This document shows positions 25,860 to 35,000 of a DNA stretch of 64,000 bases, one piece after another. The stretch is from a bacterium 1XD42-54 (GTDB lineage: Bacteria > Bacillota > Clostridia > Lachnospirales > Lachnospiraceae): assembly GCA_003612585.1 (NCBI GenBank), contig RAZH01000004.1:248001-312000 (forward strand), read 5' to 3'. Made by a program: the position numbers and the translations under genes. Under the pieces are notes generated by a model. That model was given only the letters and a program-made list of their open reading frames with translations. It did not search any database and had not been told where the DNA came from. The stretch's first letter is position 1; every line of letters begins with the position of its first letter.

Positions 25860-26612
25860 CTATATATCCTCTTCATCCTGCTGCTTCTTTTTTCTCAGCT
25901 TCAGAAGCGCACTGCTGATCAGGATACTTACCTCATACAACGCAATCATAGGGATTGCCACCATAATCTGTGATACAATATCAGGTGGAGTCACCAGCGC
26001 TGAAATCACAAAAATACAGATAACAATCAGCTTCCGTCCCTTTCTCATCCATTTCGTTTTCAGAATACCCACCTGAGTCAAAACCACCGACATTACAGGA
26101 AGCTCAAAAATAATTCCGAAAATCAGAAAGATACTGAACAGAAACGTCAGATAGCTCTGTACACTGATCGATGCCGTAATATCACTTCCACGGCTCAGAT
26201 CAATCAGAAAATGAAGCATGAACGGTATCATGATATAGTAGGCAAACAAAACACCTATCACAAAACAGCCCAACCCGCATACGAGCGCTGCCCGTATCAG
26301 AAAATTTTCGTTTTTCCGAAGTCCGGGCTTCATAAATGCCCAGATGTTGTATGCAATAACCGGAAAAGCGATACAAAGTGCAGCAATCAGGGCAACCGAA
26401 AAGTACTGCATCAGAAGCTCCTGCGGTGCGATATATACGTATTGATAACCGTATTGCTCCCCCATCCCGGTGAGCAGCTCCACCAGATCCGGTGCAAAAT
26501 GCAGGCCCACCAGAAACGTAAAGACAAGACAGACAACACAGATCACCACACGGTTTCTCAGTTCTCTCAAATGCCCTGACAGTGACATATTACTTTCTTT
26601 CTTTTTGCGCAT
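25860..26612 (-). CDS. tatC: Twin-arginine translocase subunit TatC
   Basis: 250 residues with six membrane helices. Family landmarks: MSLSGHLRELRNRV at the N-terminus (receptor Glu in HLxELRxR), FPVIAYNIWAFMKPGL, FGIIFELPV and ALVTPPDIVSQ in the last periplasmic loop region. TatC recognises twin-arginine signal peptides and, with TatA/B proteins, exports folded proteins. The ribosome site is weak (GAGAGATT before the ATG). It lies 17 bp after a tatA-like gene. Two proteins with twin-arginine signals follow downstream on the same strand and ought to be its cargo. Confidence 0.95.
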   Translation of the reverse strand: MRKKKESNMSLSGHLRELRNRVVICVVCLVFTFLVGLHFAPDLVELLTGMGEQYGYQYVYIAPQELLMQYFSVALIAALCIAFPVIAYNIWAFMKPGLRKNENFLIRAALVCGLGCFVIGVLFAYYIMIPFMLHFLIDLSRGSDITASISVQSYLTFLFSIFLIFGIIFELPVMSVVLTQVGILKTKWMRKGRKLIVICIFVISALVTPPDIVSQIMVAIPMIALYEVSILISSALLKLRKKKQQDEEDI

Positions 26613-26629
26613 AATCTCTCAGACGGTAT

Positions 26630-26809
26630 TCAGATCGTTTCTTTTTCTTCCGCAGAAGTGGAATCTCCTTCGCCCTCCTCCGTCATTCCTTTCTGAAAAC
26701 TTTTTACGCTCCGTCCAACCATCCTCGTCAGCTTCGGAATCTGGGACGGTCCGAATATCAGTAAAACAACTGCCAAAATAATTAATAACTCCGTCGTACC
26801 TATCTTCAT
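26630..26809 (-). CDS. tatA: TatA/E-type translocase subunit
   Basis: 59 residues, found by reading the gap between tatC and the tatB-like gene. MKIGTTELLIILAVVLLIFG is followed by PSQIPKLTRMVGRSVKSFQK: a short membrane helix, the FGP hinge and an amphipathic helix, the pattern of TatA/TatE. The tail is short and acidic. TatA oligomers form the export path. The ATG at 26809 has a modest AGGAAT ribosome site. It stands between a longer TatA/B homologue and tatC. Confidence 0.92.
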   Translation of the reverse strand: MKIGTTELLIILAVVLLIFGPSQIPKLTRMVGRSVKSFQKGMTEEGEGDSTSAEEKETI

Positions 26810-26849
26810 AATCTCTATTCCTTTCTATCTCATATATTTTATTCTGTTT

Positions 26850-27359
26850 TTACGCCTCGCAGGGCTCTTCCGAATTCGCGGATCCATTTTTCAGCTCCGT
26901 CTGTATGTCCATAGAATCTATAGATTCGCTTTGCAGATTTTCTGTTGCATTATCCTGCTTTTTTGATTCGTTATGCAGATCTTCCGGTGCATTCTGCAAC
27001 TTTTCTGATTCATTCTGTGAATGTTCCGTAACACTCTCTGTTTTTTCCTTTCTCTGGAAACCGCCGTTTTTCACCGGTTTCCCGATATCAGAAAACGAAG
27101 CTTTTACTTCATTCACGCTCCCTTTCACTTCACGGCTAATCTCGTCAAACGGTTCCATTGCCTCTCGAAGCGGCCTCTGCGCTTCCTGCAGCGGTTCCAC
27201 TACATTTTCCCTGATCTCTTTTGTTGCTTCGGCAGTATATTTTTTGAACTGCGCCATAGCCTGCCCGAATTTCTTCGCATAATAGGGCAGCTTATCCGGC
27301 CCGACTACTACCAGTGCAACAATGAATACGATCAGAAGTTCCTGAAACCCGATCTTCAT
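26850..27359 (-). CDS. tatB: TatB-like translocase subunit with long polar tail
   Basis: 169 residues from the ATG at 27359 (GAGGAAAG site). The first 20 residues form the membrane helix (MKIGFQELLIVFIVALVVV), followed by GPDKLPYYAKKFGQAMAQFKKY, the hinge and amphipathic helix. The rest is a helical, charged tail whose last 60 residues are low complexity (repeats of LQN/LHN/LQS with Glu, Ser, Lys, Asn). Length and position first in the operon suggest the TatB role, but single TatA-type proteins can serve both roles in Firmicutes. Its start faces the start of a histidine kinase gene 165 bp away. Confidence 0.85.
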   Translation of the reverse strand: MKIGFQELLIVFIVALVVVGPDKLPYYAKKFGQAMAQFKKYTAEATKEIRENVVEPLQEAQRPLREAMEPFDEISREVKGSVNEVKASFSDIGKPVKNGGFQRKEKTESVTEHSQNESEKLQNAPEDLHNESKKQDNATENLQSESIDSMDIQTELKNGSANSEEPCEA

Positions 27360-27523
27360 CTTTCCTCTAATCCCTCCTTTTTGTGTGCAACGGCTTTGCA
27401 GCATTTATGACAACAGTATAGGTGGAAACAAGTGAAATTTCTTCCAATTATGTTGGGAAAACTTTTGAATATATTTGTTCTTTATGATAAAATGATAAGG
27501 ATTTTTATAAAGAGGTGGTTTTT

Positions 27524-29179
27524 TTGATAAAAATGACAGTTTTTCATTCAATATATAGTAAATTAGTGTTCTGGGCATTGCTTTTTACCGTTCCGATTAT
27601 CGGTCTGCTTACTGCAGGGATTTTGATTGCCATGAACTCCTTTGAGCAACAGCTGACGCTCTCCCACCAGCAGCTGCTTCTTCCGTACGCCTCAGAAATA
27701 GAAGTTACGTTGGAGAATATTCACAGTTATGTCGCCAACCGTACGGTTCCCACACAGTTTCTTTCGAAAATCGAATCCGGTTCGGAATTAGAGCAGCTTC
27801 AGGCAATGCAAGACTTAAATGCCTACTATTCGGAAGATATTTATACTTATTCGCAGATAGATGGTATCTTTGTATTGCACAATGAAAAGTTTCGTTTTAT
27901 ACGAAACAGAGACCGCGACTATTCCAAACAGTGCCAGGCAGCGCAATATATACAAGATTTTCTTTGTTCGCTTACGGCAGAAGAAAATCCTTTCCGTCAG
28001 GGCTATCAGGCTTTTATGCTCGATGGAGATCCGTATCTGATGCTTACTCAGCGAAGCGGAAATACTTTGTGGGGCTGTTGGATTCATACACAACAGCTGC
28101 TTTCAGCCATCCGTAACCAGGAGATTGACGGTCTCACCAGCCTGTTCCTTGAAGATGAAAACAATATCTGGAAATACGAAACATCCGGAACCAGCTCTCC
28201 GCTTATCATCCGCCAGTCATTTTACAAAAACGCTTTCTTTCTGACTGCTGTCCTGGACCGCAGTGAGCTTTTTTCCGTGTTTCATCAGCTTCGCCTCGTC
28301 CTGTTTTTCCTGATTGCCTTTGCCATATTGCTGTTTTTCCTTTATCTCAGTGTTCTTGTCACCCTTTTAATCCGCCCTTTACAAGTACTCGTCACACAGA
28401 TGAACCGCATCAAAAGCGGTGATTTCTCCGAGTATACCATCGCCGAGAATACGGCTCTGGAGCTGCGTGAGGTATATACAGCCATGAATGCAATGACAAG
28501 AGAAATTGACCATTTAAAAATAGGTATTTATGAGCAGAAACTGCTTGAACAGGAAGCAAAGCTTCAGCTTTTACAATTACAGGTCAAGCCCCATTTTATC
28601 TTAAACGGCCTGAATACCATTATGGGCTTTGCGCAATCACATGACTTTGAAATGACACAGAAAATGACGTTCTTTCTTTCCCGCCATTTCCGTTATCTGC
28701 TCTATCAGGAGCATATGGTATCCCTGGCGGAAGAACTCGAACATATCAAAAACTATCTGGAAATCCACCATATGAAACACCAGACAGTTTTTTCTTATAT
28801 CATAAACGTACCGGAGGAATTATATGAAACGGAAATCCCTATTCTTTCCTTGCAGACCTTTGTGGAAAATTCCCTGAAATACGCCCGTACCAGTGAAATC
28901 AAAATCACGATAACGGGACAGCTCATAAAAAAACAGGAAACAGATTTCCTGATGTTGCAGGTAACGGATAACGGCGTCGGTTTTTCAGAAGAACTGCTCT
29001 CACAGTTACCGCACCCGGAAAAAGGCCTCCTGTCCAGGAAAAACGCTGGTATCGGCATGTACAACGTCAACCAGCGCCTGACCATTTTATATCATGGCAG
29101 GGCGCGCCTGCATGTTGCCAACCAAAAGCAGGGCGGAGCACAGATCACAATCCTGCTCCCGTTTTCTGAAAATACCTGA
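27524..29179 (+). CDS. Sensor histidine kinase, YesM/LytS type (second system)
   Basis: About 551 residues. The start is taken as TTG at 27524, five bases after AGAGGTGG; ATG at 27533 is the alternative. Order: membrane helix (LVFWALLFTVPIIGLLTAGI), an extracellular region of about 240 residues, a second helix (LVLFFLIAFAILLFFLYLSV), HAMP (RPLQVLVTQMNRIKSGDFSE), His_kinase with QVKPHFILNGLNTIMGF (phospho-acceptor His) and an ATPase domain (LSLQTFVENSLKYA, DNGVGFSEELL, GIGMYNVNQRL). It is followed by a binding protein and an AraC-type regulator on the same strand and is divergent from the tat operon. Confidence 0.92.
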   Translation: MIKMTVFHSIYSKLVFWALLFTVPIIGLLTAGILIAMNSFEQQLTLSHQQLLLPYASEIEVTLENIHSYVANRTVPTQFLSKIESGSELEQLQAMQDLNAYYSEDIYTYSQIDGIFVLHNEKFRFIRNRDRDYSKQCQAAQYIQDFLCSLTAEENPFRQGYQAFMLDGDPYLMLTQRSGNTLWGCWIHTQQLLSAIRNQEIDGLTSLFLEDENNIWKYETSGTSSPLIIRQSFYKNAFFLTAVLDRSELFSVFHQLRLVLFFLIAFAILLFFLYLSVLVTLLIRPLQVLVTQMNRIKSGDFSEYTIAENTALELREVYTAMNAMTREIDHLKIGIYEQKLLEQEAKLQLLQLQVKPHFILNGLNTIMGFAQSHDFEMTQKMTFFLSRHFRYLLYQEHMVSLAEELEHIKNYLEIHHMKHQTVFSYIINVPEELYETEIPILSLQTFVENSLKYARTSEIKITITGQLIKKQETDFLMLQVTDNGVGFSEELLSQLPHPEKGLLSRKNAGIGMYNVNQRLTILYHGRARLHVANQKQGGAQITILLPFSENT

Positions 29180-29236
29180 TTTTAAAAAGAAATGACAATC
29201 GATCGATACCTCTTTTACCAGAAAGGAATAAATTTT

Positions 29237-30730
29237 ATGAAACTCCTGTATAACCGGATCACGCCTATCCGTATCCAAAAACAGAAACAAAAAAGAATCC
29301 GAAAAAATACAGCTTTTTTAGCTGTTATACTATGTCTCCTGTCCACCTGTCATTCCATAGCAGCTGAAGAACCTGTCACAATCAATGTTATGATTGCCTA
29401 TGATTTTTTTATCCCGGATGATTTTGAGTTGATTGCTGCCCATGCCGACGCATTGATGTGGGAAAAACGTCAGTTTCATGTACAGTTTTATCCTGCATTA
29501 ATCATTGACAGAAAACGGCAAATGGAGCAGCTTGAAAAACAAGGCATCACAATCGACGTATCCACAACGACTGAAGACGAACACCTCTGTCTGGATCTTG
29601 ATCCCCTGTTGCCCATCTGGGAACAGGATATTTGCGAAATTGCAACCGAAGAAGAAATAGAACATACGAGACGAAATGGCAAACTCTACACCCTTCCATC
29701 CAAAGCTGATTATGTAGCTTCCTTTGGGATTGTGTTTCGAAAAGATATTTTAGAGAAATATGCGATTGACCCTGAAAATATCCAGACAATCCAGGATCTC
29801 GACACACTTTTTGAAAAACTCAGCCAGAACGAACCAGACCTTATCATGACAGCGCCACTTTGGACACATTCCGGTTTTCTACTCCGATACCATCAGTTTG
29901 ACGCCGTAAAAAACTGCATTTTTACTATAGCGCCAACTGCAGAAGAAGAAATTGTCAATAAATACACAACAGACGAATATCTGTCATGGATTACGATGCT
30001 GTACAAATGGAATCAGGCCGGATATTTTCCGGAGGAGCTCCCGCTTCAAAATCTCAAAGGCTCCGAACTTATGCGGACTGGAAAGCTTTTTTCTTACTTT
30101 TGTGCCTGCAAACCCGGAATTGAATGGGAAGAAAATGTGAGCTCCGGCTGCGAATTGGTCAGCGTTCCTCTCATGGAGCCGCGCGTCACAAATTCGTCTG
30201 CCGAAATTTCGTCATGGGGTATTATGAAAAACAGTAACCATCCGGAAGAATCCATGCAGTTTCTGTACGAAATTTATACCAACCCGGAGCTCATAAATCT
30301 CTTTCTTTATGGCATAGAAAATACTCATTATGTGCTTCTTCCGAATGGCACAATTGATTTCCCAGAGGGTATGAACGCAGAAAATTCTGGTTATTATCCA
30401 AACATCGGCTGGTCCTTTCCAAATCAAACACTCTCTTATATTTGGAACGGAAATGATCCCGATCTGTGGAAAAAAAATGAAATCTATCAGAACGAAGCCC
30501 GCCGGGATGCTTCTCTTGGATTTCGCTTTGATGACAGTGTCGTCGCATGGCAAAATAATGCATTATATGAAATCGCCGATACTTACGCTTATGGTCTTGA
30601 AACCGGCATGCTGGACCCTACTGTCTATCTGCCACAGATGCTGAACGAAATGGAAAAGGCGGGTGCCGCTGAAGTACAGGCGGAACTCAAAGATCAGTAT
30701 GAAACATGGAGGAATACACAGAAACCATGA
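29237..30730 (+). CDS. Extracellular solute-binding protein, family 1 / DUF3502-like, sensor-linked
   Basis: 497 residues from the ATG at 29237 (AGAAAGGAA site). A basic stretch precedes a hydrophobic signal (AFLAVILCLLSTCHSIAA). The middle has binding-protein features (TLPSKADYVASFGIVFRKDIL; SSAEISSWGIMKNSNHPEES) and the C-terminus has the helical DUF3502-type end (SLGFRFDDSVVAWQNN, then PTVYLPQMLNEMEKAGA). No ABC permease accompanies it. It lies between a YesM-type kinase and its regulator, overlapping the regulator start by 4 bp. The likely job is ligand detection for the kinase. LplA-like sugar binding is the family norm; the ligand here is unknown. Confidence 0.85.
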   Translation: MKLLYNRITPIRIQKQKQKRIRKNTAFLAVILCLLSTCHSIAAEEPVTINVMIAYDFFIPDDFELIAAHADALMWEKRQFHVQFYPALIIDRKRQMEQLEKQGITIDVSTTTEDEHLCLDLDPLLPIWEQDICEIATEEEIEHTRRNGKLYTLPSKADYVASFGIVFRKDILEKYAIDPENIQTIQDLDTLFEKLSQNEPDLIMTAPLWTHSGFLLRYHQFDAVKNCIFTIAPTAEEEIVNKYTTDEYLSWITMLYKWNQAGYFPEELPLQNLKGSELMRTGKLFSYFCACKPGIEWEENVSSGCELVSVPLMEPRVTNSSAEISSWGIMKNSNHPEESMQFLYEIYTNPELINLFLYGIENTHYVLLPNGTIDFPEGMNAENSGYYPNIGWSFPNQTLSYIWNGNDPDLWKKNEIYQNEARRDASLGFRFDDSVVAWQNNALYEIADTYAYGLETGMLDPTVYLPQMLNEMEKAGAAEVQAELKDQYETWRNTQKP

Positions 30731-31473
30731 ATGTATTGTTAGTAGATGACAATGTTCCCATTGTGCAGGGATTAAAGGATTCCATCCATTGGGCAAAGCT
30801 TTCTTTTCAACAAGTACTGGGCGCCTATTCTATGACAGAAGCCATAGAACAGTTTCGCTCCAAACAAATTGCTCTTCTGATCAGTGACATCGAACTGCCG
30901 GATGGTGATGGCCTTACTCTGATCTCCTGGGTAAAAAAAGCTTATCCGAACTGTGTCTGTATCATTCTGAGCAGTTTCCCGAATTTTGACTATGCCAAGC
31001 GGGCCATCAGCCTGGGCGTCTCAGAGTATTTACTGAAGCCGGTTGACAAACTGGAACTTGAGCATTCAATTACCAAATCCATGGCCCTCTATTACGGACA
31101 GACCGCGCAGACGCCCAAGAACAAAACATCCCCTTCTGTTTCTGAGTCGGTCCTGCATATCCAGCAATACATTGAGCAGCACCTAGCGGAAGAAATCTCC
31201 CGCAGCACCCTGGCCGAATCCTTCGGATTCAATCCGGAATATCTCTCCACAATGTTTAAAAAAGAAACCGGAGATACGCTTTCTGAATATATACAGAAAA
31301 AACGGTTGAGCGTTGCGCGCAAGCTTCTGCTCCAGACCAATCTTCCGATCAGCCTAATCAGCCAGAGCTGCGGTTATGAAACGCTTTCCTATTTCTCTAC
31401 TGTCTTTCGCCAGAAAACCGGGATGTCTCCGCGGGAATACAGGAAAATACACGACACCGCAGAAAAAATATAA
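30727..31473 (+). CDS. Response regulator, receiver plus AraC-type HTH (second system)
   Basis: 248 residues from the ATG at 30727, which overlaps the binding-protein stop (ATGA) and gives the canonical MNVLLVDDNVPIVQG opening; an upstream in-frame ATG at 30706 would add seven residues. Phospho-acceptor Asp in LLISDIELPDGDG and Lys in YLLKPVDK mark the receiver. Residues about 150-245 carry the two helix-turn-helices (LAESFGFNPEYLSTMFKKETG and ISQSCGYETLSYFSTVFRQKTG). It is more compact than the regulator at 6.7 kb because the middle linker is missing. It probably controls its own operon and possibly the divergent tat operon. Confidence 0.93.
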   Translation: MNVLLVDDNVPIVQGLKDSIHWAKLSFQQVLGAYSMTEAIEQFRSKQIALLISDIELPDGDGLTLISWVKKAYPNCVCIILSSFPNFDYAKRAISLGVSEYLLKPVDKLELEHSITKSMALYYGQTAQTPKNKTSPSVSESVLHIQQYIEQHLAEEISRSTLAESFGFNPEYLSTMFKKETGDTLSEYIQKKRLSVARKLLLQTNLPISLISQSCGYETLSYFSTVFRQKTGMSPREYRKIHDTAEKI

Positions 31474-31477
31474 AGAG

Positions 31478-31521
31478 ACAGGGCAGCTGCAAAATCTCCC
31501 TTTGCGCAGCTGCCCTGTTTT
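31478..31521 (+). terminator. Rho-independent terminator after the second sensor operon
   Basis: A perfect stem of 12-13 bp (ACAGGGCAGCTGC with GCAGCTGCCCTGT) is followed by TTTTTAG. It abuts the stop of the convergent ABC transporter gene. Confidence 0.93.
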
Positions 31522-33179
31522 TAGCTGATCCTTCCATGTTCTACCGAATATACCTGATCTGTAATCCGCATTGTGGACGCTCTGTGCGATACCAGAACCA
31601 CGGTCTTTCCTTCCCGCTCTTTATAAAGTGACTTCAAAATAACCGCTTCGTTCAGGCTGTCAAGGTTGCTGGTAGGCTCGTCCAGCAGTAACAACGGGGC
31701 GTCATGCAAAAATGCCCTGGCCAGACCGATTCGCTGTCTCTCTCCGCCGGACAACGTATCTCCCAGTTCGCCAACCTCTGTATCATACCCTTCTGGCAGA
31801 CTCATGATAAAGTCGTGAATGGATGCTTTTTTACATGCACGCACCAGTTCTTCATCCGTAGCAGACAACTTTGCAATCTTCAGATTATTTTTTATACTGT
31901 CATGAAATAAATACGTTTCCTGCGTCACAAAACTTTCCATCGCCCGCAGATTTGTCGTATTTATCTCATTAATATCCTGTCCTGAGATCCCGATATTTCC
32001 TTTGTCTGTTTTCCAGAAACGCATCAACAGCTTTAAAAATGTAGACTTTCCGCTGCCGCTTCGTCCGGAGATTCCGATCACCGCATGCTTTGGAATCTCA
32101 ACACACACATCTGATAAAATCGTTTCGTCCTTGTAGGAAAACGTGACATGCTCTGCCTGAGCCCCCCTGAATTCAACCTCCGGAAATCCGGACACATCCT
32201 CAACAACCGGCGTTTCTTCCAGAATATCCAACACACGCTCACCTGCCGCAAAAGTGTTCTGCAGTGTACTTCCCAGATTTGCCAATGCCACTACCGGCCC
32301 GAAAGAACTCATAAGAGCTAATACCGCAAGCAACATTCCCTTAAAATCAATTACCCCATTCCTGCATAATCCCACTGCTGTAAAAATCATCAACAAATCA
32401 AACAGCAGAATCGCTGTATTCGTAAGCGCTGTATTTCTTCCGGTTACCCGCTTCATCTGCTCTTCTTCTTTTGAAAGCCCGTCGGTCCGCCCGTTCATGG
32501 CAGCCAAACGTACGGCGCCTGTACCGTATTGCTGAATTTCAGAAAGTCCCCGCAGACTATCCAGAACAAAGCTGCTGAGTTCACCGGATTTCTGGCGAAA
32601 TTTCATTCCTGTATCTCCATTTTGCTTCGAAATCATCAGCGGAATGCTCACCCCTACCACGACATATGCCCCCAGTCCGATTAAACCAAGCGCCGGATGG
32701 AACTGTCCAAGGTAGAAACACATCACCACGCAGAACAGTACTGCAATCACAATCGGCGAAATGGTATGCGCATAAAAAACTTCCAGCAGTTCTATGTCAG
32801 ATGTGATAACTGAAATCAGATTTCCTTTATCTTTTCCTTCCAGCTTTGCCGGGCAAAGTCTTCGAAGTGCCAGAAATACTTTATCGCGTATCAACGCCAG
32901 CAGCTTGAATGCGATAAAATGATTACAAGACTGTTCTGCATAGCGTAAAATACCCCGAAATGCCGCGAGAAGTACTGCCGTCAAAAAAATACAGGTTAAA
33001 GAAAACATTGTTTCCAATCCCATTGCATTCAATAAGGCATAACCTCCCAGCACTGTAATGAACGTAGCGCAAAGATGGCCACAAAGCCCCATCAGTATAG
33101 CAAGCAGCATATAACCGGTCAGAGGTTTTACCATCCCAATCAGATCAAGCATTACACGAAATCCACTTCTCTTCTTCAT
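31521..33179 (-). CDS. ABC transporter with fused membrane and ATPase domains, CydC-like
   Basis: 552 residues from the ATG at 33179, preceded by GGAGGAG and overlapping the partner's stop (ATGA). Six membrane helices are followed by an ATPase domain with GRSGSGKST (Walker A), LSGGERQRIGLARAFL (signature) and LLLLDEPTSNLD (Walker B). With the upstream gene it forms a heterodimeric exporter of the CydDC type, known to move thiols (cysteine, glutathione) and to be linked to haem and cytochrome bd assembly. No cydAB genes are nearby, so the CydC label is by similarity only. It is the last gene of the long minus-strand cluster that starts near 48.9 kb. Confidence 0.85.
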   Translation of the reverse strand: MKKRSGFRVMLDLIGMVKPLTGYMLLAILMGLCGHLCATFITVLGGYALLNAMGLETMFSLTCIFLTAVLLAAFRGILRYAEQSCNHFIAFKLLALIRDKVFLALRRLCPAKLEGKDKGNLISVITSDIELLEVFYAHTISPIVIAVLFCVVMCFYLGQFHPALGLIGLGAYVVVGVSIPLMISKQNGDTGMKFRQKSGELSSFVLDSLRGLSEIQQYGTGAVRLAAMNGRTDGLSKEEEQMKRVTGRNTALTNTAILLFDLLMIFTAVGLCRNGVIDFKGMLLAVLALMSSFGPVVALANLGSTLQNTFAAGERVLDILEETPVVEDVSGFPEVEFRGAQAEHVTFSYKDETILSDVCVEIPKHAVIGISGRSGSGKSTFLKLLMRFWKTDKGNIGISGQDINEINTTNLRAMESFVTQETYLFHDSIKNNLKIAKLSATDEELVRACKKASIHDFIMSLPEGYDTEVGELGDTLSGGERQRIGLARAFLHDAPLLLLDEPTSNLDSLNEAVILKSLYKEREGKTVVLVSHRASTMRITDQVYSVEHGRIS

Positions 33180-34918
33180 GCGTTTTCTCCTCCCCTCCCA
33201 TACTGCTCCAGATCTGCCTGGGTATCCCACAATTCCGCATAGATTCCATGGTTTTTCAACAATTCTTCATGTGTGCTGACTTCTGCCAGGCAGCCTTTGT
33301 CCATTACATAAATCTCATCCGCCGGTACAACATTTGCAAGTCTGTGCGAAACCAGAATCACAGTTCTTCTTTTTGCCAGTTCAAAAATCTGCTCCATAAT
33401 ATCATTTTCGCTCTCCACGTCAATATTAGATGTGGCCTCATCAAATATGTAAACCTTAGCGTCAAATAGCAACGCCCTTGCAAGAGCCAGGCGCTGGCAT
33501 TGCCCGCCGGAAAAATTCCCGGCATTTTCTGTAAGTTCCGTATCAAGCCCCTGTTCGGACCTCAGGAATTCTGCAAGATTCACCTGTTCCAACGCCCGCC
33601 AGAGCGCTTCATCTGAAGCATCCGGATTCCCCATAAGCAGGTTTTCTCTGACAGTTCCCTTAAACAGGTAACTGTGATGGCTGATATATACAAAATTTTT
33701 CAGCAGACTCGTCTCTTCGATCTCCCTGAGCTCATTATGTCCGATTTTCACACTGCCTTTATATCCTTTGTTCCTTCCCATCAAAACAGCTGCAATTGTG
33801 GATTTTCCACAACCGCTTTCTCCCACAATTGCCGTAAGCTTTCCCTGTTTAAAATTCATCTGGACATTCTGAAGCACCTCTCTGTCTTCTGTATAAGAGA
33901 AGCAGAGATTCTCGCATACAATGCTGGTGTCATCCGTTATCTTTTTCTTATGTTCCTGCGATTCCTCAGGCAGATCCAGCAGGCGAAAAATCTTATCACT
34001 CGCCGCCATTCCGTTCATTGCCACATGGAAAAAGGACCCTAGCTGACGCATAGGAATAAAAAAGTCTGCCGAAAGAAGAATAATAAACAATGCGCCTGCA
34101 AACTCTACTTTACCGGCTTTATACTGTGTAACAGCCATAATCATTCCAAGAGCTGCCCCACCATAGGCAATCAGATCCATAATGGTGATAGAATTCAGCT
34201 GCATGGTCAGAACCTTCATTGTAATCTTGCGGAACTTTTCTGCCTCCTCATTCATCTGCTGATTCTTAAAATCATCCGACTGGTAGATTTTCATTGTAGT
34301 AAGGCCCTGCAGATTTTCCAGAAAAGTATCGCCAAGCGCAGTATACTGTCCCCAATACTTTGCAAGCAGTTTCTTTGCCCAGGTCTGAACTGCCGCAATC
34401 GCCAGTGGAATCATCGGCACACAGATTAACAAAATGACCGCAGACGGTATATTCACAAAACACAATACGCCAAAGAGTGTCAACGGCGCCAGCATAGCAT
34501 AAAAGAACTGTGGAAGATATGCGCCAAAATACGTTTCCAGCTGATCAACTCCCTCCACAGCAACCTGAATAATTTCCGATGTATGAACCTGCTCAAGATA
34601 AGAAGTTCCCAGCCGGAGTAATTTTTCATAAATCATCTGTCGAAGTGTTTTTTTCACTGCTTTGGAGGAAAGATAACTCATCCTTGCTGAGCCCTCCGAG
34701 CAAAACCAGCGAACCAAAACCGCCGTCGCCGCAATTGCTATTGTCGTAAGAAATTGCCGCTGCGTCACATCCTGTTTATAAATTCCCGCAATCAGCCAGC
34801 TAACAGATCCCATCATGGTAATGTTCGCGGCAAGAGAACACCACTGCAGAACAACATTATTCCTCACATACTTTTTGCTTTCACTGACTGTATTGATCAG
34901 GCGCTTATTGATCATCAT
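33176..34918 (-). CDS. ABC transporter with fused membrane and ATPase domains, CydD-like
   Basis: 580 residues. The membrane domain includes YFGAYLPQFFYAMLAPLTLF, in which the YLPQ element is typical of CydD, and an FIPMRQLGSFFHVAMNGMAAS coupling region. The ATPase has GESGCGKST, FSGGQCQRLALARALL and VYIFDEATSNID. Substrate assignment (thiol or haem-related) is by family only. The start ATG at 34918 follows GAGAGG. It overlaps its partner gene by 4 bp and is 82 bp downstream of the large repetitive surface protein, with a perfect inverted repeat between them. Confidence 0.85.
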   Translation of the reverse strand: MMINKRLINTVSESKKYVRNNVVLQWCSLAANITMMGSVSWLIAGIYKQDVTQRQFLTTIAIAATAVLVRWFCSEGSARMSYLSSKAVKKTLRQMIYEKLLRLGTSYLEQVHTSEIIQVAVEGVDQLETYFGAYLPQFFYAMLAPLTLFGVLCFVNIPSAVILLICVPMIPLAIAAVQTWAKKLLAKYWGQYTALGDTFLENLQGLTTMKIYQSDDFKNQQMNEEAEKFRKITMKVLTMQLNSITIMDLIAYGGAALGMIMAVTQYKAGKVEFAGALFIILLSADFFIPMRQLGSFFHVAMNGMAASDKIFRLLDLPEESQEHKKKITDDTSIVCENLCFSYTEDREVLQNVQMNFKQGKLTAIVGESGCGKSTIAAVLMGRNKGYKGSVKIGHNELREIEETSLLKNFVYISHHSYLFKGTVRENLLMGNPDASDEALWRALEQVNLAEFLRSEQGLDTELTENAGNFSGGQCQRLALARALLFDAKVYIFDEATSNIDVESENDIMEQIFELAKRRTVILVSHRLANVVPADEIYVMDKGCLAEVSTHEELLKNHGIYAELWDTQADLEQYGRGGENA

Positions 34919-34942
34919 GTTTTTAACCTCTCAATATATACT

Positions 34943-34993
34943 AGATAAACAACCTCAGAAATAAGATCAAAACGTTTCCAAGGTTGTTTATCT
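34943..34993 (-). repeat. Perfect 13-bp inverted repeat
   Basis: AGATAAACAACCT (34943-34955) and AGGTTGTTTATCT (34981-34993) flank a 25-bp loop in the gap between the repetitive protein and the CydD-like gene. No T-run follows. It could be a partial terminator, an mRNA-processing hairpin or a regulator site that uncouples the two parts of the cluster. Confidence 0.6.
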
Positions 34994-35000
34994 GTTATCC

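Noticed and set aside
27815-28093. Minus-strand frame inside the second kinase gene
   Set aside because: Antisense of an intact conserved kinase; no supporting ribosome site or family resemblance.
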